A DNA stretch of 22,436 bases, from positions 1 to 22,436 of the forward strand of contig JAVVUQ010000018.1 of the NCBI GenBank assembly GCA_036653075.1, in the 5' to 3' direction. Shown here one piece after another: positions 7,430 to 15,618 of this stretch (its first letter is position 1; each line of letters starts with the position of its first letter). The DNA is from JAVVUQ01 sp036653075 (GTDB lineage: Bacteria; Bacillota; Clostridia; Christensenellales; CAG-314). Made by a program: the position numbers and the translations under genes. The notes beneath the pieces are model-generated. The model had not been told where the DNA came from, did not search any database, and saw only the letters and a program-made list of their open reading frames with translations.

Positions 7430-9619
7430 ATGGTATATAAAGTCATTGTTGATATTTCCAATTCGGAAGTTGATAGAGTCTTTGATTACAGTGGAAGCGA
7501 TGGTATTGAGATAGGAACGAGAGTTTATGTACCATTTGGTTCAAGGGTAATTGAAGGCTTTGTTGTTGATAAAGCAGAAACGACAACATACACGAAAAAA
7601 GAGTTAAAACAAATAATAGGTGTTATTGATAATTATCCTGTTATACTGCCTGAAATGTTCAAATTATGTAAATATATGCAAAGCAAGTATCATTTACGAA
7701 TGGTTGATTGTTTACGTTTATTTTTGCCATCGCAGATGCGAAAGAGTAAGATAAAAGCGCTTACTAAAAAGAGCGCAAGGTTAGTTGTTGAGAAACAAGA
7801 AGCTTTAAAGGTTATACGTGGAAAGGCGATTAATCAAAGAAAAATCATTGAACAGTTAGATATCGACGGAGAACTTTTGGTAGAGAGTTTAAATAGTTTA
7901 TATGGAAATTCAGCTGTTAAGACGTTATGTAAAAAGGGTATTATTGAGATATTTGAAATAAACATAAATCGTAGGCCTTATGGAACAGTTGATGGCGTAG
8001 ACGAAACGCATCAAATGACAGATAAGCAAAACGAATGTATTGACAATATTTTAAAAGATAGAGAAGATATATTTTTGTTGCACGGAGTTACTGGCAGTGG
8101 AAAAACCGAAGTGTATATGGCGGTTATAAAGAAAATCGTTTCCGAAGGTAAAACTGCGATAATGCTTGTGCCAGAGATATCTTTGACGCCTAATATGATG
8201 CGGTTATTTAGAAATAGATTTGGCGAGAGCGTAGCGCTGTTGCATAGTGGGTTATCTGCTGGAGAAAGGTATGATGAATGGAGAAGATTGCGTGATGGTA
8301 GCGCAAAGATAGCGATAGGCGCAAGGAGCGCAATATTTGCGCCGTTAGTCAATATTGGCATAATAATAATAGATGAGGAGCACGATGGAAGTTATCAAAG
8401 CGACAATAATCCAAGGTACAATACATTTGACATTGCGAATTTTAGAAGGGAGCAAAATGAATGTGGATTAGTGTTAGGTAGCGCAACCCCGTCGTTAGAC
8501 AGTTATTATTCGGCATTGCAAGGAAAAATCAAATTGCTTACAATGTCGGAAAGAATAAATCAAAAGCCTATGCCTAAAGTTGAGTTAGTGGATATGACTG
8601 ACGAGCGATTGCGTGGAAACAAAGGATTTTTATCCAATCGACTTATCGAAGAATTGCAAAAGACTATAACAGAAGGGAATCAAGCGATTCTTTTTTTAAA
8701 TAGACGAGGGTATAGTAGTTTTGTTATATGCAGTAAATGCGGATATGTAGCGAAATGTACTGATTGCGATGTGTCATTATATTATCATAAAGATGAAAAC
8801 GTATTAAAATGTCATTATTGTGGTAAAAAATACCGAATGTTTGATTTATGTCCAAACTGTAAAAGTGAGTACATTCGCCAAGGGAAGATAGGAACGGAGC
8901 AAGTGGTCGCTTTACTTAATAAGATGTTCCCACAAGTGAATATTTTACGAATGGATTATGATACAACGCAAACCAAAGAATCACACGTTAAAATATTAAA
9001 AGATTTTGGAGATAGAAAAGCGCAAATATTAGTTGGAACGCAAATGGTTACAAAAGGACATGATTTTCCATATGTTACGTTGGTGGGCATATTAGAAGGG
9101 GATCAAAGTTTATACTTATCCGATTATAGAAGTAGCGAACGCACTTTTCAACTTATTACGCAAGTATCAGGACGATGCGGTAGAAAAGATTTAATTGGAA
9201 ATGTTATAATGCAAACTTATACGCCGGGACATTTTGCTTTAAAATATGCAGCGGCTCAAGATTATGTGGGATTTTATAAAAGAGAAATAAATATTCGAGA
9301 AGCTACAAAATTTCCGCCTTTTTGCACTATTGTTAGAATCTTATATAGCGGATTGGATTCGGAAAAATGTATAGATTGTATTAATTCGCAGTACGCATTA
9401 ATTCAAGAACTTAGAGAAAACGAAAAAGACGAGTTTGTTTTTTTACAAAAAATGCGTTCGCCTATGGCGAGAATTGAAAATAAATTTAGATTTCAAATTT
9501 TAATGAGGTTGGAAAGCGAAAGAGCAGATGCAATAATATCAAAAGTGTTTGATATTGCTCAAGAACATAATAAAACTGTTTCAGTTTTTGTAGAAATAAA
9601 TCCGCAAAATATGAGTTAA
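7430..9619 (+). CDS. priA: Primosomal protein N' (replication restart helicase PriA)
   Basis: PriA is a 3'-to-5' superfamily 2 helicase that recognises abandoned replication forks and reloads the replisome. The 729-residue protein is full length. The N-terminal DNA-binding domain (about 1-100) and winged-helix region precede the Walker A motif GVTGSGKTEVY (near residue 218), the Walker B/DEEH box (IIIIDEEHDGSYQSD) and the SAT-type motif GSATPSLDSYY. The zinc-binding insertion carries all eight cysteines: CSKCG, CTDC, CHYC and CPNC. Helicase lobe 2 follows with GTQMVTKGHDFP and a QVSGRCGR motif. GAGGAAAG immediately precedes the ATG. The position after coaBC and before def matches the conserved Bacillota order, although 237 nt of repeat-rich DNA separates it from coaBC. 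Confidence 0.96.
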   Translation: MVYKVIVDISNSEVDRVFDYSGSDGIEIGTRVYVPFGSRVIEGFVVDKAETTTYTKKELKQIIGVIDNYPVILPEMFKLCKYMQSKYHLRMVDCLRLFLPSQMRKSKIKALTKKSARLVVEKQEALKVIRGKAINQRKIIEQLDIDGELLVESLNSLYGNSAVKTLCKKGIIEIFEININRRPYGTVDGVDETHQMTDKQNECIDNILKDREDIFLLHGVTGSGKTEVYMAVIKKIVSEGKTAIMLVPEISLTPNMMRLFRNRFGESVALLHSGLSAGERYDEWRRLRDGSAKIAIGARSAIFAPLVNIGIIIIDEEHDGSYQSDNNPRYNTFDIANFRREQNECGLVLGSATPSLDSYYSALQGKIKLLTMSERINQKPMPKVELVDMTDERLRGNKGFLSNRLIEELQKTITEGNQAILFLNRRGYSSFVICSKCGYVAKCTDCDVSLYYHKDENVLKCHYCGKKYRMFDLCPNCKSEYIRQGKIGTEQVVALLNKMFPQVNILRMDYDTTQTKESHVKILKDFGDRKAQILVGTQMVTKGHDFPYVTLVGILEGDQSLYLSDYRSSERTFQLITQVSGRCGRKDLIGNVIMQTYTPGHFALKYAAAQDYVGFYKREINIREATKFPPFCTIVRILYSGLDSEKCIDCINSQYALIQELRENEKDEFVFLQKMRSPMARIENKFRFQILMRLESERADAIISKVFDIAQEHNKTVSVFVEINPQNMS

Positions 9620-9654
9620 TATTTATTTGTTGCGATAAATCTAAAATAATAATG

Positions 9655-9704
9655 AAATAAATATAAATAAATATAAATAATTATAAATAAATAGAAATAA
9701 ATAA
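9655..9704. repeat. Five tandem 10-bp AT-rich repeats
   Basis: Five consecutive 10-bp units share AAATAA at their start (AAATAAATAT twice, AAATAATTAT, AAATAAATAG, AAATAAATAA). The period is close to one helical turn, so in-phase A tracts could curve the DNA upstream of def. The 144-nt gap between priA and def is otherwise AT-rich, with no clear terminator. A candidate promoter with TTCAAT (9719-9724) and a poor -10 just before def is too weak to call. Confidence 0.85.
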
Positions 9705-9763
9705 GAAATTAGTAATTATTCAATTAAAAAAGTTTTACTTATAGATATAAAAGGAATAGGAAG

Positions 9764-10222
9764 ATGGCAGTAAGAAGAGTTTTTAAATTAGGCGATGATG
9801 TTTTGCGTAAAAAGTGTAAACCCGTAGAAAAGTATGATGAAAGATTATATGAGTTACTTGACGATCTTCAAGATACATTACACGAAATAGGCGGGTTAGG
9901 GTTAGCGGCGCCACAAGTTGGAATGCTTAGGAGAGTGTGTATAGTTGAGAGTGAGGATAAAATATACGAATTGATTAATCCAACCATTATATACGAAAGT
10001 AAAGAACAGCTTATTGATAATGAAGGTTGTTTAAGCATTGAGGAATATAGAGGTATTGTAAGGCGCGCTAAAGAAGTTAAAGTGCATTATTATGATAGAT
10101 TTGGAAACGAATGCGATGTTAGCGCAAGCGATTATGAAGCGAGGGCTTTTTTGCACGAAATAGATCATTTAGATGGAATACTTTTTGTTGATAAAATGAT
10201 AAGGAAGGCTCCAAAGAATTAA
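9764..10222 (+). CDS. def: Peptide deformylase
   Basis: This is the metalloenzyme that removes the N-formyl group from nascent proteins. All three family motifs are present: GLGLAAPQVG with Gln51, EGCLSIEEYRG with metal ligand Cys89, and HEIDHLDG with ligands His131 and His135 and catalytic Glu132. At 152 residues it is a normal compact (type I-like) enzyme. The ATG is preceded by AGGAATAGGAAG. Its stop codon overlaps the fmt start by one base (TAATG), so the deformylase and the transformylase that adds the formyl group are probably coupled in translation. Confidence 0.97.
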   Translation: MAVRRVFKLGDDVLRKKCKPVEKYDERLYELLDDLQDTLHEIGGLGLAAPQVGMLRRVCIVESEDKIYELINPTIIYESKEQLIDNEGCLSIEEYRGIVRRAKEVKVHYYDRFGNECDVSASDYEARAFLHEIDHLDGILFVDKMIRKAPKN

Positions 10223-11184
10223 TGAAAGTAATTTTTATGGGAACAGCAGATTTTTCTGTACGAATATTAAAAGATTTGCTAAAATCTCGTCACGAGATAG
10301 TTGGCGTTGTTTGTCAACCTGATAAAAAGGGAAATAGAAATAAACTAATTGAAAGCGAAGTAAGCGTTTATGCCAATGAAAAAGGACTTAAATTATATAA
10401 ATTTGAAAAAATTTCACGTGATGGAGTAGAAGATTTAAAAATGTTAAACGCCGATATAATGGTTACAGCGGCGTATGGGCAAATGCTATCGAATGAAATA
10501 TTAAGCATTGCGCAGTATGGAGTTATTAACGTTCACGGTTCATTATTGCCTAAATATAGGGGGGCTTCGCCAGTACAAAGCGCAATAAAAGACGGCGCAA
10601 GAGAAACAGGCGTAACAATAATGCAAACTGTAAAAAATATGGATGAAGGCGATATTTTAGATTATGAAAAGGTGACTATTTCTAAAAATATGACAGCGGA
10701 CGAATTATTTATAAAGTTGACAGAAATAGGAGCGCCTTTATTAATAAAAGTTTTAGACAATATTGAAGAAGGCAAAAAAAATCCTATAAAGCAAAATAAA
10801 ATTAAATACAACAGCGAGAATAAAACTTGTTGCAAAAGTAGTTATTGCTCTAAAATTAAAAGAAATGACGAGCAGATAGATTGGAATAAGACAGCGCAAC
10901 AAATACATAATCAGATACGAGCGTTGTCTTCAAATCCAGCGGCAAGGACAAGTTTAAATGGTAAGATATTTAAAATATTTTGTAGCGAGATTAATAATAG
11001 AATTGATAATAACATAGCGGGAAAAGTTTTAGAAGCGAATAAAAATGGTATAATTATTGGGTGTGGAAAAGGTAGTATTAAGGTGACAGAGTGTTGCCTT
11101 GAAGGTGGAAAAAGAATGAGTTACAGGGATTTTGTAAATGGCAAAAAGATAAAATCGGGCGATATGTTGGGCGGTGAAAGATGA
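10222..11184 (+). CDS. fmt: Methionyl-tRNA formyltransferase
   Basis: Fmt formylates Met-tRNA(fMet) with 10-formyl-tetrahydrofolate for translation initiation. The 320-residue protein shows the N-terminal FMGTADFSV, the folate/catalytic segment VINVHGSLLPKYRGASP carrying the catalytic Asn and His, and the catalytic Asp in MDEGDILDYE. The C-terminal OB-like domain begins with EQIDWNKTAQQIHNQIRAL. Two points are unusual: the linker between the domains has a cysteine-rich stretch (KTCCKSSYC), and the normally conserved NPWPGAY loop reads SNPAART, without the tryptophan. The core is intact, so activity is likely. It overlaps def by 1 nt and rsmB by 4 nt (ATGA). Confidence 0.95.
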   Translation: MKVIFMGTADFSVRILKDLLKSRHEIVGVVCQPDKKGNRNKLIESEVSVYANEKGLKLYKFEKISRDGVEDLKMLNADIMVTAAYGQMLSNEILSIAQYGVINVHGSLLPKYRGASPVQSAIKDGARETGVTIMQTVKNMDEGDILDYEKVTISKNMTADELFIKLTEIGAPLLIKVLDNIEEGKKNPIKQNKIKYNSENKTCCKSSYCSKIKRNDEQIDWNKTAQQIHNQIRALSSNPAARTSLNGKIFKIFCSEINNRIDNNIAGKVLEANKNGIIIGCGKGSIKVTECCLEGGKRMSYRDFVNGKKIKSGDMLGGER

Positions 11185-12470
11185 CGCTAACTCCGCTTTA
11201 TTACACATATAAATGTTTAGATAGTATAATTAGGCAAGGCGCTTTTTCGGGTATTGAATTAAACAAATACTTAACAAACGCTAAAACATCAGATAAACCG
11301 ATGATTACAAAGTTAGTTTATGGCGTTTTGGATAAAGATATAGAATTGAGGTATATAATCAATAATTATACAGAAAAAGTAAAACCATCAATAATGCCGA
11401 TATTAGAGATTGGAGTTTATTTGCTTAAGTATATGAATATAAAGGATTATGCGGCGGTAAATGAAACTGTTGAATTAAGCCGTGATATTGGCAAGGGAGC
11501 GATGAGCGGATTTATAAACGCAGTTTTAAAGAAAATTAGTAGCGAATTAAATGAAAATAAAATCAAATATCCTCAAAACGCCCAAGAAAATTTGTCTATA
11601 AAGTATAGTTTTCCATTGTGGGCGGTTAAAAAATTAATCGCGCAAATAGGATATGAAGAAACCGAAGCTTTTTTAATGTATGAGCCTGATTATTCTGTTA
11701 CGCATATAAGGCTAAATCCGAGTAAAATTAATTCTGCAAAGTTTGAAGAGATTTTGATTAAAAGAGGTATAGAATATAAACCATCGCTTGTAGATGACGC
11801 ATATTTTGTTAAGTCAGATGGAATTAAAAAGTTAGAAGATAATCTATATACAATACAATCAATAGGTTCAATGCTTGTTGCGCAGGCGGCGCAGGCGGAA
11901 GGCGAAGTGTTAGATAATTGCGCAGCTCCAGGCGGAAAGAGTGTATACATTAAACAAAGAACATCTGCTGAAGTTACGGCTTGTGACATCTATGCGCATA
12001 GAGTGGAATTAATTAAATCTTATGCCGCGCGTATGGGCGTAAAAATAAACGCTATCGTAAATGACGCTACAAAACTAACGCCTGAATTTATTAATAAATT
12101 TGATAGAGTTCTTTGTGACGTGCCTTGTAGCGGATATGGAGTTTATTATTCTAAACCTGATATTAAAATGAATAAAAATGACCGCAATATCAAAGAATTG
12201 GTAAAATTGCAAAGTGAAATTTTAAATCAGGCGAGTAAATATGTGAAAGTGAACGGTAAACTTATTTATAGTACATGTACGATATTTAAAGAAGAAAATA
12301 TTGATGTAATTGATGAATTTTTAAAAGAAAATGATTTTATATTAGAAAAAGCGCCATTACCGAAACAGTTAGGAGAAGCGCCTTATATTGAAGGAAAATG
12401 CGTTCAGCTTTATCCATATAGAGATGGAACAGAAGGCTTTTTTATAGCGGTAATGAGGAGAATTAAATGA
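11181..12470 (+). CDS. rsmB: 16S rRNA (cytosine-967-C5) methyltransferase
   Basis: RsmB methylates C967 of 16S rRNA from S-adenosylmethionine. Residues about 1-140 form the NusB-like RNA-binding domain (LVYGVLDKD; YAAVNETVELSR). The Rossmann methyltransferase follows, with motif I as DNCAAPGGKS. Motif IV is DVPCSGYG with Cys316 and motif VI is STCT with Cys366; these are the two cysteines used by m5C methyltransferases, one as nucleophile and one for product release. The C-terminal EGFFIAVMRR is typical. At 429 residues the length is normal. The start overlaps the fmt stop and the stop overlaps the rlmN start, both as ATGA. Confidence 0.95.
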   Translation: MTLTPLYYTYKCLDSIIRQGAFSGIELNKYLTNAKTSDKPMITKLVYGVLDKDIELRYIINNYTEKVKPSIMPILEIGVYLLKYMNIKDYAAVNETVELSRDIGKGAMSGFINAVLKKISSELNENKIKYPQNAQENLSIKYSFPLWAVKKLIAQIGYEETEAFLMYEPDYSVTHIRLNPSKINSAKFEEILIKRGIEYKPSLVDDAYFVKSDGIKKLEDNLYTIQSIGSMLVAQAAQAEGEVLDNCAAPGGKSVYIKQRTSAEVTACDIYAHRVELIKSYAARMGVKINAIVNDATKLTPEFINKFDRVLCDVPCSGYGVYYSKPDIKMNKNDRNIKELVKLQSEILNQASKYVKVNGKLIYSTCTIFKEENIDVIDEFLKENDFILEKAPLPKQLGEAPYIEGKCVQLYPYRDGTEGFFIAVMRRIK

Positions 12471-13504
12471 AAGACATTTTGCTAAATTATACTTATGAGG
12501 AACTATTTCAGCTATTAAAAGACGATATGAGAAGTTATCAAATAAAGCAGTTATACTTTTGGTTAAGTCGAGGCGTTGATTTTGATGAAATGACGGATTT
12601 AAGTAAAGAATTACGCAATAAATTGAATGAGAAGTATATTGCGCAACCTATAAAAATCATTCAAAAATTAGAAGGAAAGGATAAAACCGAAAAATATTTA
12701 TATGAATTATATGACGGAAATGTAATTGAAGGCGTCAAAATGAGTTATAAATATGGAAATACCTTGTGTGTGTCGACTCAAGTTGGTTGCCGTATGGGTT
12801 GTACATTTTGCGCAAGCACGCTTAATGGTTTAGTTCGTAATTTATCAGCGGGCGAAATTTTAGGACAGGTTACTATTATAAATAAATTATTGGGCGGCAA
12901 TATCGAAAATAGAAAATTGACAAATATAGTGTTAATGGGCAGCGGCGAACCACTCGATAATTTTGACAACGTAATAAAGTTTTTACATTTAGTTAATAGC
13001 GAAAACGGTTTAAACATAGCTATGCGAAACATAAGTTTGTCAACTTGTGGAATTGTGCCTAAAATTGATGAATTAGCGCAAATGAATATGCAAATTACGC
13101 TTACTATATCGCTCCATAACGCCTTTAATGATAAGAGAATGGAACTTATGCCTATTGCTAAGGCATATAGCATTAATGAGTTAGTGGGCGCAATGCATCG
13201 TTATTTTGACAAAACAGGTAGACGAATAATAGTTGAATATACTCTTATAAGCGGTAAAAACGATAGCGATGAAGATGCAAAAAGACTTTCCGAATTACTT
13301 AGAGGAATGTCGGTGCATATAAATTTAATTAGACTAAATCGTGTAAAAGAAAGAGATTATAAGGCGTCGTCTAAGGATAAAGCGGAAGAATTTTTAGCAA
13401 AATTACTTGAGCTTAAAATGTCGGCGACGCTACGAAGACAAATGGGCGTGGATATTGATGGAGCGTGCGGACAGCTTAGACAGAAGCATTTAGAAAATTT
13501 ATGA
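12467..13504 (+). CDS. rlmN: Dual-specificity 23S rRNA/tRNA adenine-C2 methyltransferase (radical SAM)
   Basis: RlmN places m2A at position 2503 of 23S rRNA and position 37 of some tRNAs, using radical SAM chemistry and a methylated cysteine. The [4Fe-4S] cluster ligands form CX3CX2C at Cys108, Cys112 and Cys115 (GCRMGCTFCAS). The GSGEP motif and the C-terminal reactive cysteine Cys334 in DGACGQLR are present, as is SLSTCGIVP. At 345 residues it is complete. It overlaps rsmB and rsgA by 4 nt each. The protein phosphatase and Ser/Thr kinase genes (prpC, prkC) that commonly sit between rlmN and rsgA are absent. Confidence 0.96.
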   Translation: MKDILLNYTYEELFQLLKDDMRSYQIKQLYFWLSRGVDFDEMTDLSKELRNKLNEKYIAQPIKIIQKLEGKDKTEKYLYELYDGNVIEGVKMSYKYGNTLCVSTQVGCRMGCTFCASTLNGLVRNLSAGEILGQVTIINKLLGGNIENRKLTNIVLMGSGEPLDNFDNVIKFLHLVNSENGLNIAMRNISLSTCGIVPKIDELAQMNMQITLTISLHNAFNDKRMELMPIAKAYSINELVGAMHRYFDKTGRRIIVEYTLISGKNDSDEDAKRLSELLRGMSVHINLIRLNRVKERDYKASSKDKAEEFLAKLLELKMSATLRRQMGVDIDGACGQLRQKHLENL

Positions 13505-14388
13505 ATAATATGATAAATGGAAAAGTTATTAAAGCAATAAGCGGAACATTTTATGTTGATTGTGGAAATAAAGTGTATGAATGTAAAGCCAGAAAAAAAA
13601 CAAGATATGTAGGCAGCGAAGTGACTGTTGGCGATAATGTGCAGTTTATTATGAGTAAAGAAGGCGATTATGGCTCAATTGAAAATGTACTTCCACGTCG
13701 AAATTGTCTAATACGTCCAAGAATATCCAATATTGATAGAGCTTTTATTGTTATTTCCACTATACCAACAGCTGATTTATTATTGATAGATAAAATAATA
13801 GTAAATTGCGCAAAAGAAAAAATTCAACCTTTTATTGTAGTAAATAAAACTGATTTATCTGACAATAATTTTTATAAAGAAATTCAAGATTCATATAGTG
13901 ATGTCGTTGAAAAGGTACTGTACATTTCCACATACAACGGCAATGGTATGGCAGAGCTAAAAAATGAGTTAATAGGCAATACTTCCTGTTTTTTAGGACA
14001 GTCTGCTGTTGGAAAAACATCAATTGTCAATTTTATAACAGGTAACGATTATGAGATAGGCAGTATGTCCACTAAAATAGCGAGAGGTAAAAACACTACA
14101 AGATATAGCGAAATATACACCATTTATGATAATACATATGTTGTGGATACATCTGGATTTTCACTTTTAGAAGGTTTAGATATAAATTCAAATGACTTAT
14201 GCCTTTATTATTCAGATTTATTCGCTTATTCGAAAGATTGTCGATTCAATATGTGTAGCCATACGACAGAACCAAATTGCGCAGTTATTCAAGCGGTTAA
14301 AGAGGGCAAAATCAACAACCATAGATATGAAAGGTACGTTGCTTTATTTAACGAATTAAGAGAAACAGAAAAGAACAAATATGATTAA
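13501..14388 (+). CDS. rsgA: Ribosome small subunit-dependent GTPase A
   Basis: RsgA is a circularly permuted GTPase that checks late 30S subunit maturation. The domains appear in order: an N-terminal OB fold (GKVIKAISGTFYVD), then G4 (VNKTDLSD) before G1 (GQSAVGKTSIVNFI), then the G3 motif, and last a zinc-binding C-terminal domain (CRFNMCSHTTEPNCAV). G3 reads DTSGF where DTPGF is usual. The 295-residue length is normal. The start at 13501 overlaps the rlmN stop as ATGA. A second in-frame ATG at 13510 would give MINGKV, closer to the usual RsgA N-terminus, and neither has a strong ribosome-binding site, so the start is uncertain by three codons. Confidence 0.95.
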   Translation: MNNMINGKVIKAISGTFYVDCGNKVYECKARKKTRYVGSEVTVGDNVQFIMSKEGDYGSIENVLPRRNCLIRPRISNIDRAFIVISTIPTADLLLIDKIIVNCAKEKIQPFIVVNKTDLSDNNFYKEIQDSYSDVVEKVLYISTYNGNGMAELKNELIGNTSCFLGQSAVGKTSIVNFITGNDYEIGSMSTKIARGKNTTRYSEIYTIYDNTYVVDTSGFSLLEGLDINSNDLCLYYSDLFAYSKDCRFNMCSHTTEPNCAVIQAVKEGKINNHRYERYVALFNELRETEKNKYD

Positions 14389-14423
14389 TTGATTGCATTT
14401 ATTTTTTTAATAGTAATAATATC

Positions 14424-14472
14424 GTAATTATTTATATAATTACCTATTGCGCTGTTACAATTGCATTTGTAA
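14424..14472. promoter_or_regulatory. Two palindromes in the rsgA-rpe gap, possible hairpin and operator
   Basis: An 8-bp stem GTAATTAT/ATAATTAC with a 4-nt loop lies at 14424-14443. A near-perfect 18-bp palindrome (TTACAA-T-TGCA-T-TTGTAA) lies at 14455-14472. A perfect TATAAT at 14493-14498 follows; its nearest -35-like hexamer, TTGTAA, is the right half of the palindrome but is 20 bp away, which is long. If this is the rpe promoter, the palindrome would overlap the -35 region, as an operator often does. The rest of 14389-14577 is AT-rich with no gene. Confidence 0.35.
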
Positions 14473-14577
14473 TTATTAAATAAATATCATTATATAATTC
14501 TAATGAATTCTTTATATATTATGCGATAAGAATTATTAAGCGATTTTAAAAAAGAATGTCATTAGAAGGAGGAAAAA

Positions 14578-15219
14578 ATGGATTACATATCTCCGTCGAT
14601 ATTATCGGCAGATTTCACGCAAATGAGCAAAGCCATCAACTTAATTGAGGATAGCGGAGCAGATTGGATTCATTGCGACGTTATGGATGGACTGTTTGTA
14701 CCAAATATTACTTTTGGTCAAAAGATGGTCGCAGATATTAGAAAAATTACTAAATTAACTTTGGACGTTCATTTAATGATAGAAAATCCAATAAGATACG
14801 TTGATGATTTCGTTAAAAGCGGCGCTGACATCATTACTTTTCATTATGAAGCGACAAATGACGTGGAAAAAACTATTAGTAAGATTAAAAGTTGCGGCGT
14901 AAAATGTGGAATATCAGTTAAACCAAATACTCCAATCGAAACCGTAATTCCATATTTAGATAAAATAGATATGATTCTAATTATGAGCGTTGAACCAGGC
15001 TTTTCAGGACAAAAATTTATGCCTATCGCATTAGATAAATTAAAAGTAATACGAGAATTAAATAAAACTATTTTATTGCAAGTTGACGGCGGTATAACAA
15101 TCGAAACATTTAAATTGGCAAAAGCAGCGGGCGCAAATTCATTTGTTATGGGAAATGCGTTTTTTAAATCGGAAAATCCCAAAGAAACAGTATCAAATAT
15201 TAAATCAATTCAAATTTAA
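14578..15219 (+). CDS. rpe: Ribulose-phosphate 3-epimerase
   Basis: Rpe interconverts D-ribulose 5-phosphate and D-xylulose 5-phosphate in the pentose phosphate pathway. The 213-residue TIM barrel shows SPSILSADF, the metal-binding IHCDVMDG (His and Asp), DVHLMI (His), the phosphate loop MSVEPGFSGQKF and QVDGGI with the second catalytic Asp. A strong AAGGAGG ribosome-binding site precedes the ATG. It is separated from rsgA by 189 nt and may have its own promoter. It ends the conserved block and is followed 22 nt later by a strong terminator. Confidence 0.97.
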   Translation: MDYISPSILSADFTQMSKAINLIEDSGADWIHCDVMDGLFVPNITFGQKMVADIRKITKLTLDVHLMIENPIRYVDDFVKSGADIITFHYEATNDVEKTISKIKSCGVKCGISVKPNTPIETVIPYLDKIDMILIMSVEPGFSGQKFMPIALDKLKVIRELNKTILLQVDGGITIETFKLAKAAGANSFVMGNAFFKSENPKETVSNIKSIQI

Positions 15220-15241
15220 ACAATAACACAATAATATAACC

Positions 15242-15278
15242 AAAAAAAGAAAGAATTAATCTATTCTTTCTTTTTTTT
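15242..15278 (+). terminator. Strong intrinsic terminator after rpe
   Basis: A perfect 15-bp stem (15242-15256 with 15263-15277) closes a 6-nt loop TAATCT and runs straight into a T tract, the form of a Rho-independent terminator. The left arm is A-rich, so it could also act on the other strand. The right arm is the start of a tandemly duplicated segment. Confidence 0.85.
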
Positions 15279-15391
15279 ATCATAAATTTTTCAATTCGAT
15301 TTTTCAGTTTGTTGAAATAGAATTATTCTTTCTTTTTTTATCATAAATTTTTCAATTCGATTTTTTTATTTGTTGAAATAGAATTATTCTT
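15263..15391. repeat. Tandem duplication of 61-62 bp including a terminator arm
   Basis: Two copies, 15263-15324 (62 bp) and 15325-15385 (61 bp), differ only by one T in a T run and three adjacent bases (CAG against TTA). A third copy begins at 15386 but stops after ATTCTT. Each copy starts with the 3' arm of the rpe terminator, so the upstream A-rich arm could pair with either copy. Confidence 0.9.
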
Positions 15392-15424
15392 GTGTTTTGC
15401 GCATATAAATTACAAATTTAAAAA

Positions 15425-15559
15425 TGATATAATAAATTAAAATTATTTTATTTAAAAAGTGTCCAAATTGGAGCATCTCAAAGATACTATATATGTAAGC
15501 TGAAATATTAATTATTATAAAATCATAGCGTTCATAGATTTTTTTTAATTTTATATAAT
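15425..15559 (+). promoter_or_regulatory. Two candidate promoters for the RHS gene
   Basis: The upstream candidate is an extended -10, TGATATAAT at 15425-15433, identical to that of the gatC promoter, but without a good -35. The downstream candidate has TTCATA (15531-15536), a 17-bp spacer and TATAAT (15554-15559), giving a leader of roughly 50 nt to the ATG at 15619. The stretch 15220-15618 holds the rpe terminator, the tandem duplication and these promoters. A short palindrome TCCAA-A-TTGGA lies between the two promoters. No gene is visible. Confidence 0.5.
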
Positions 15560-15618
15560 GAAAATAATAGTAAATATAAAGCGAGCTTAAAAAATCGAAC
15601 CAAAGAGGTGAAAGTCAA

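Noticed and set aside
8011..8361. 116-codon minus-strand frame opposite priA
   Set aside because: It is antisense to the Walker A and DEEH helicase motifs of priA and is a by-product of their coding.
15449..15485. Possible insertion-sequence end around AAGTGTCCAAATTGGAG
   Set aside because: Only a short local palindrome is present; no matching inverted end, target duplication or transposase could be found in the window.
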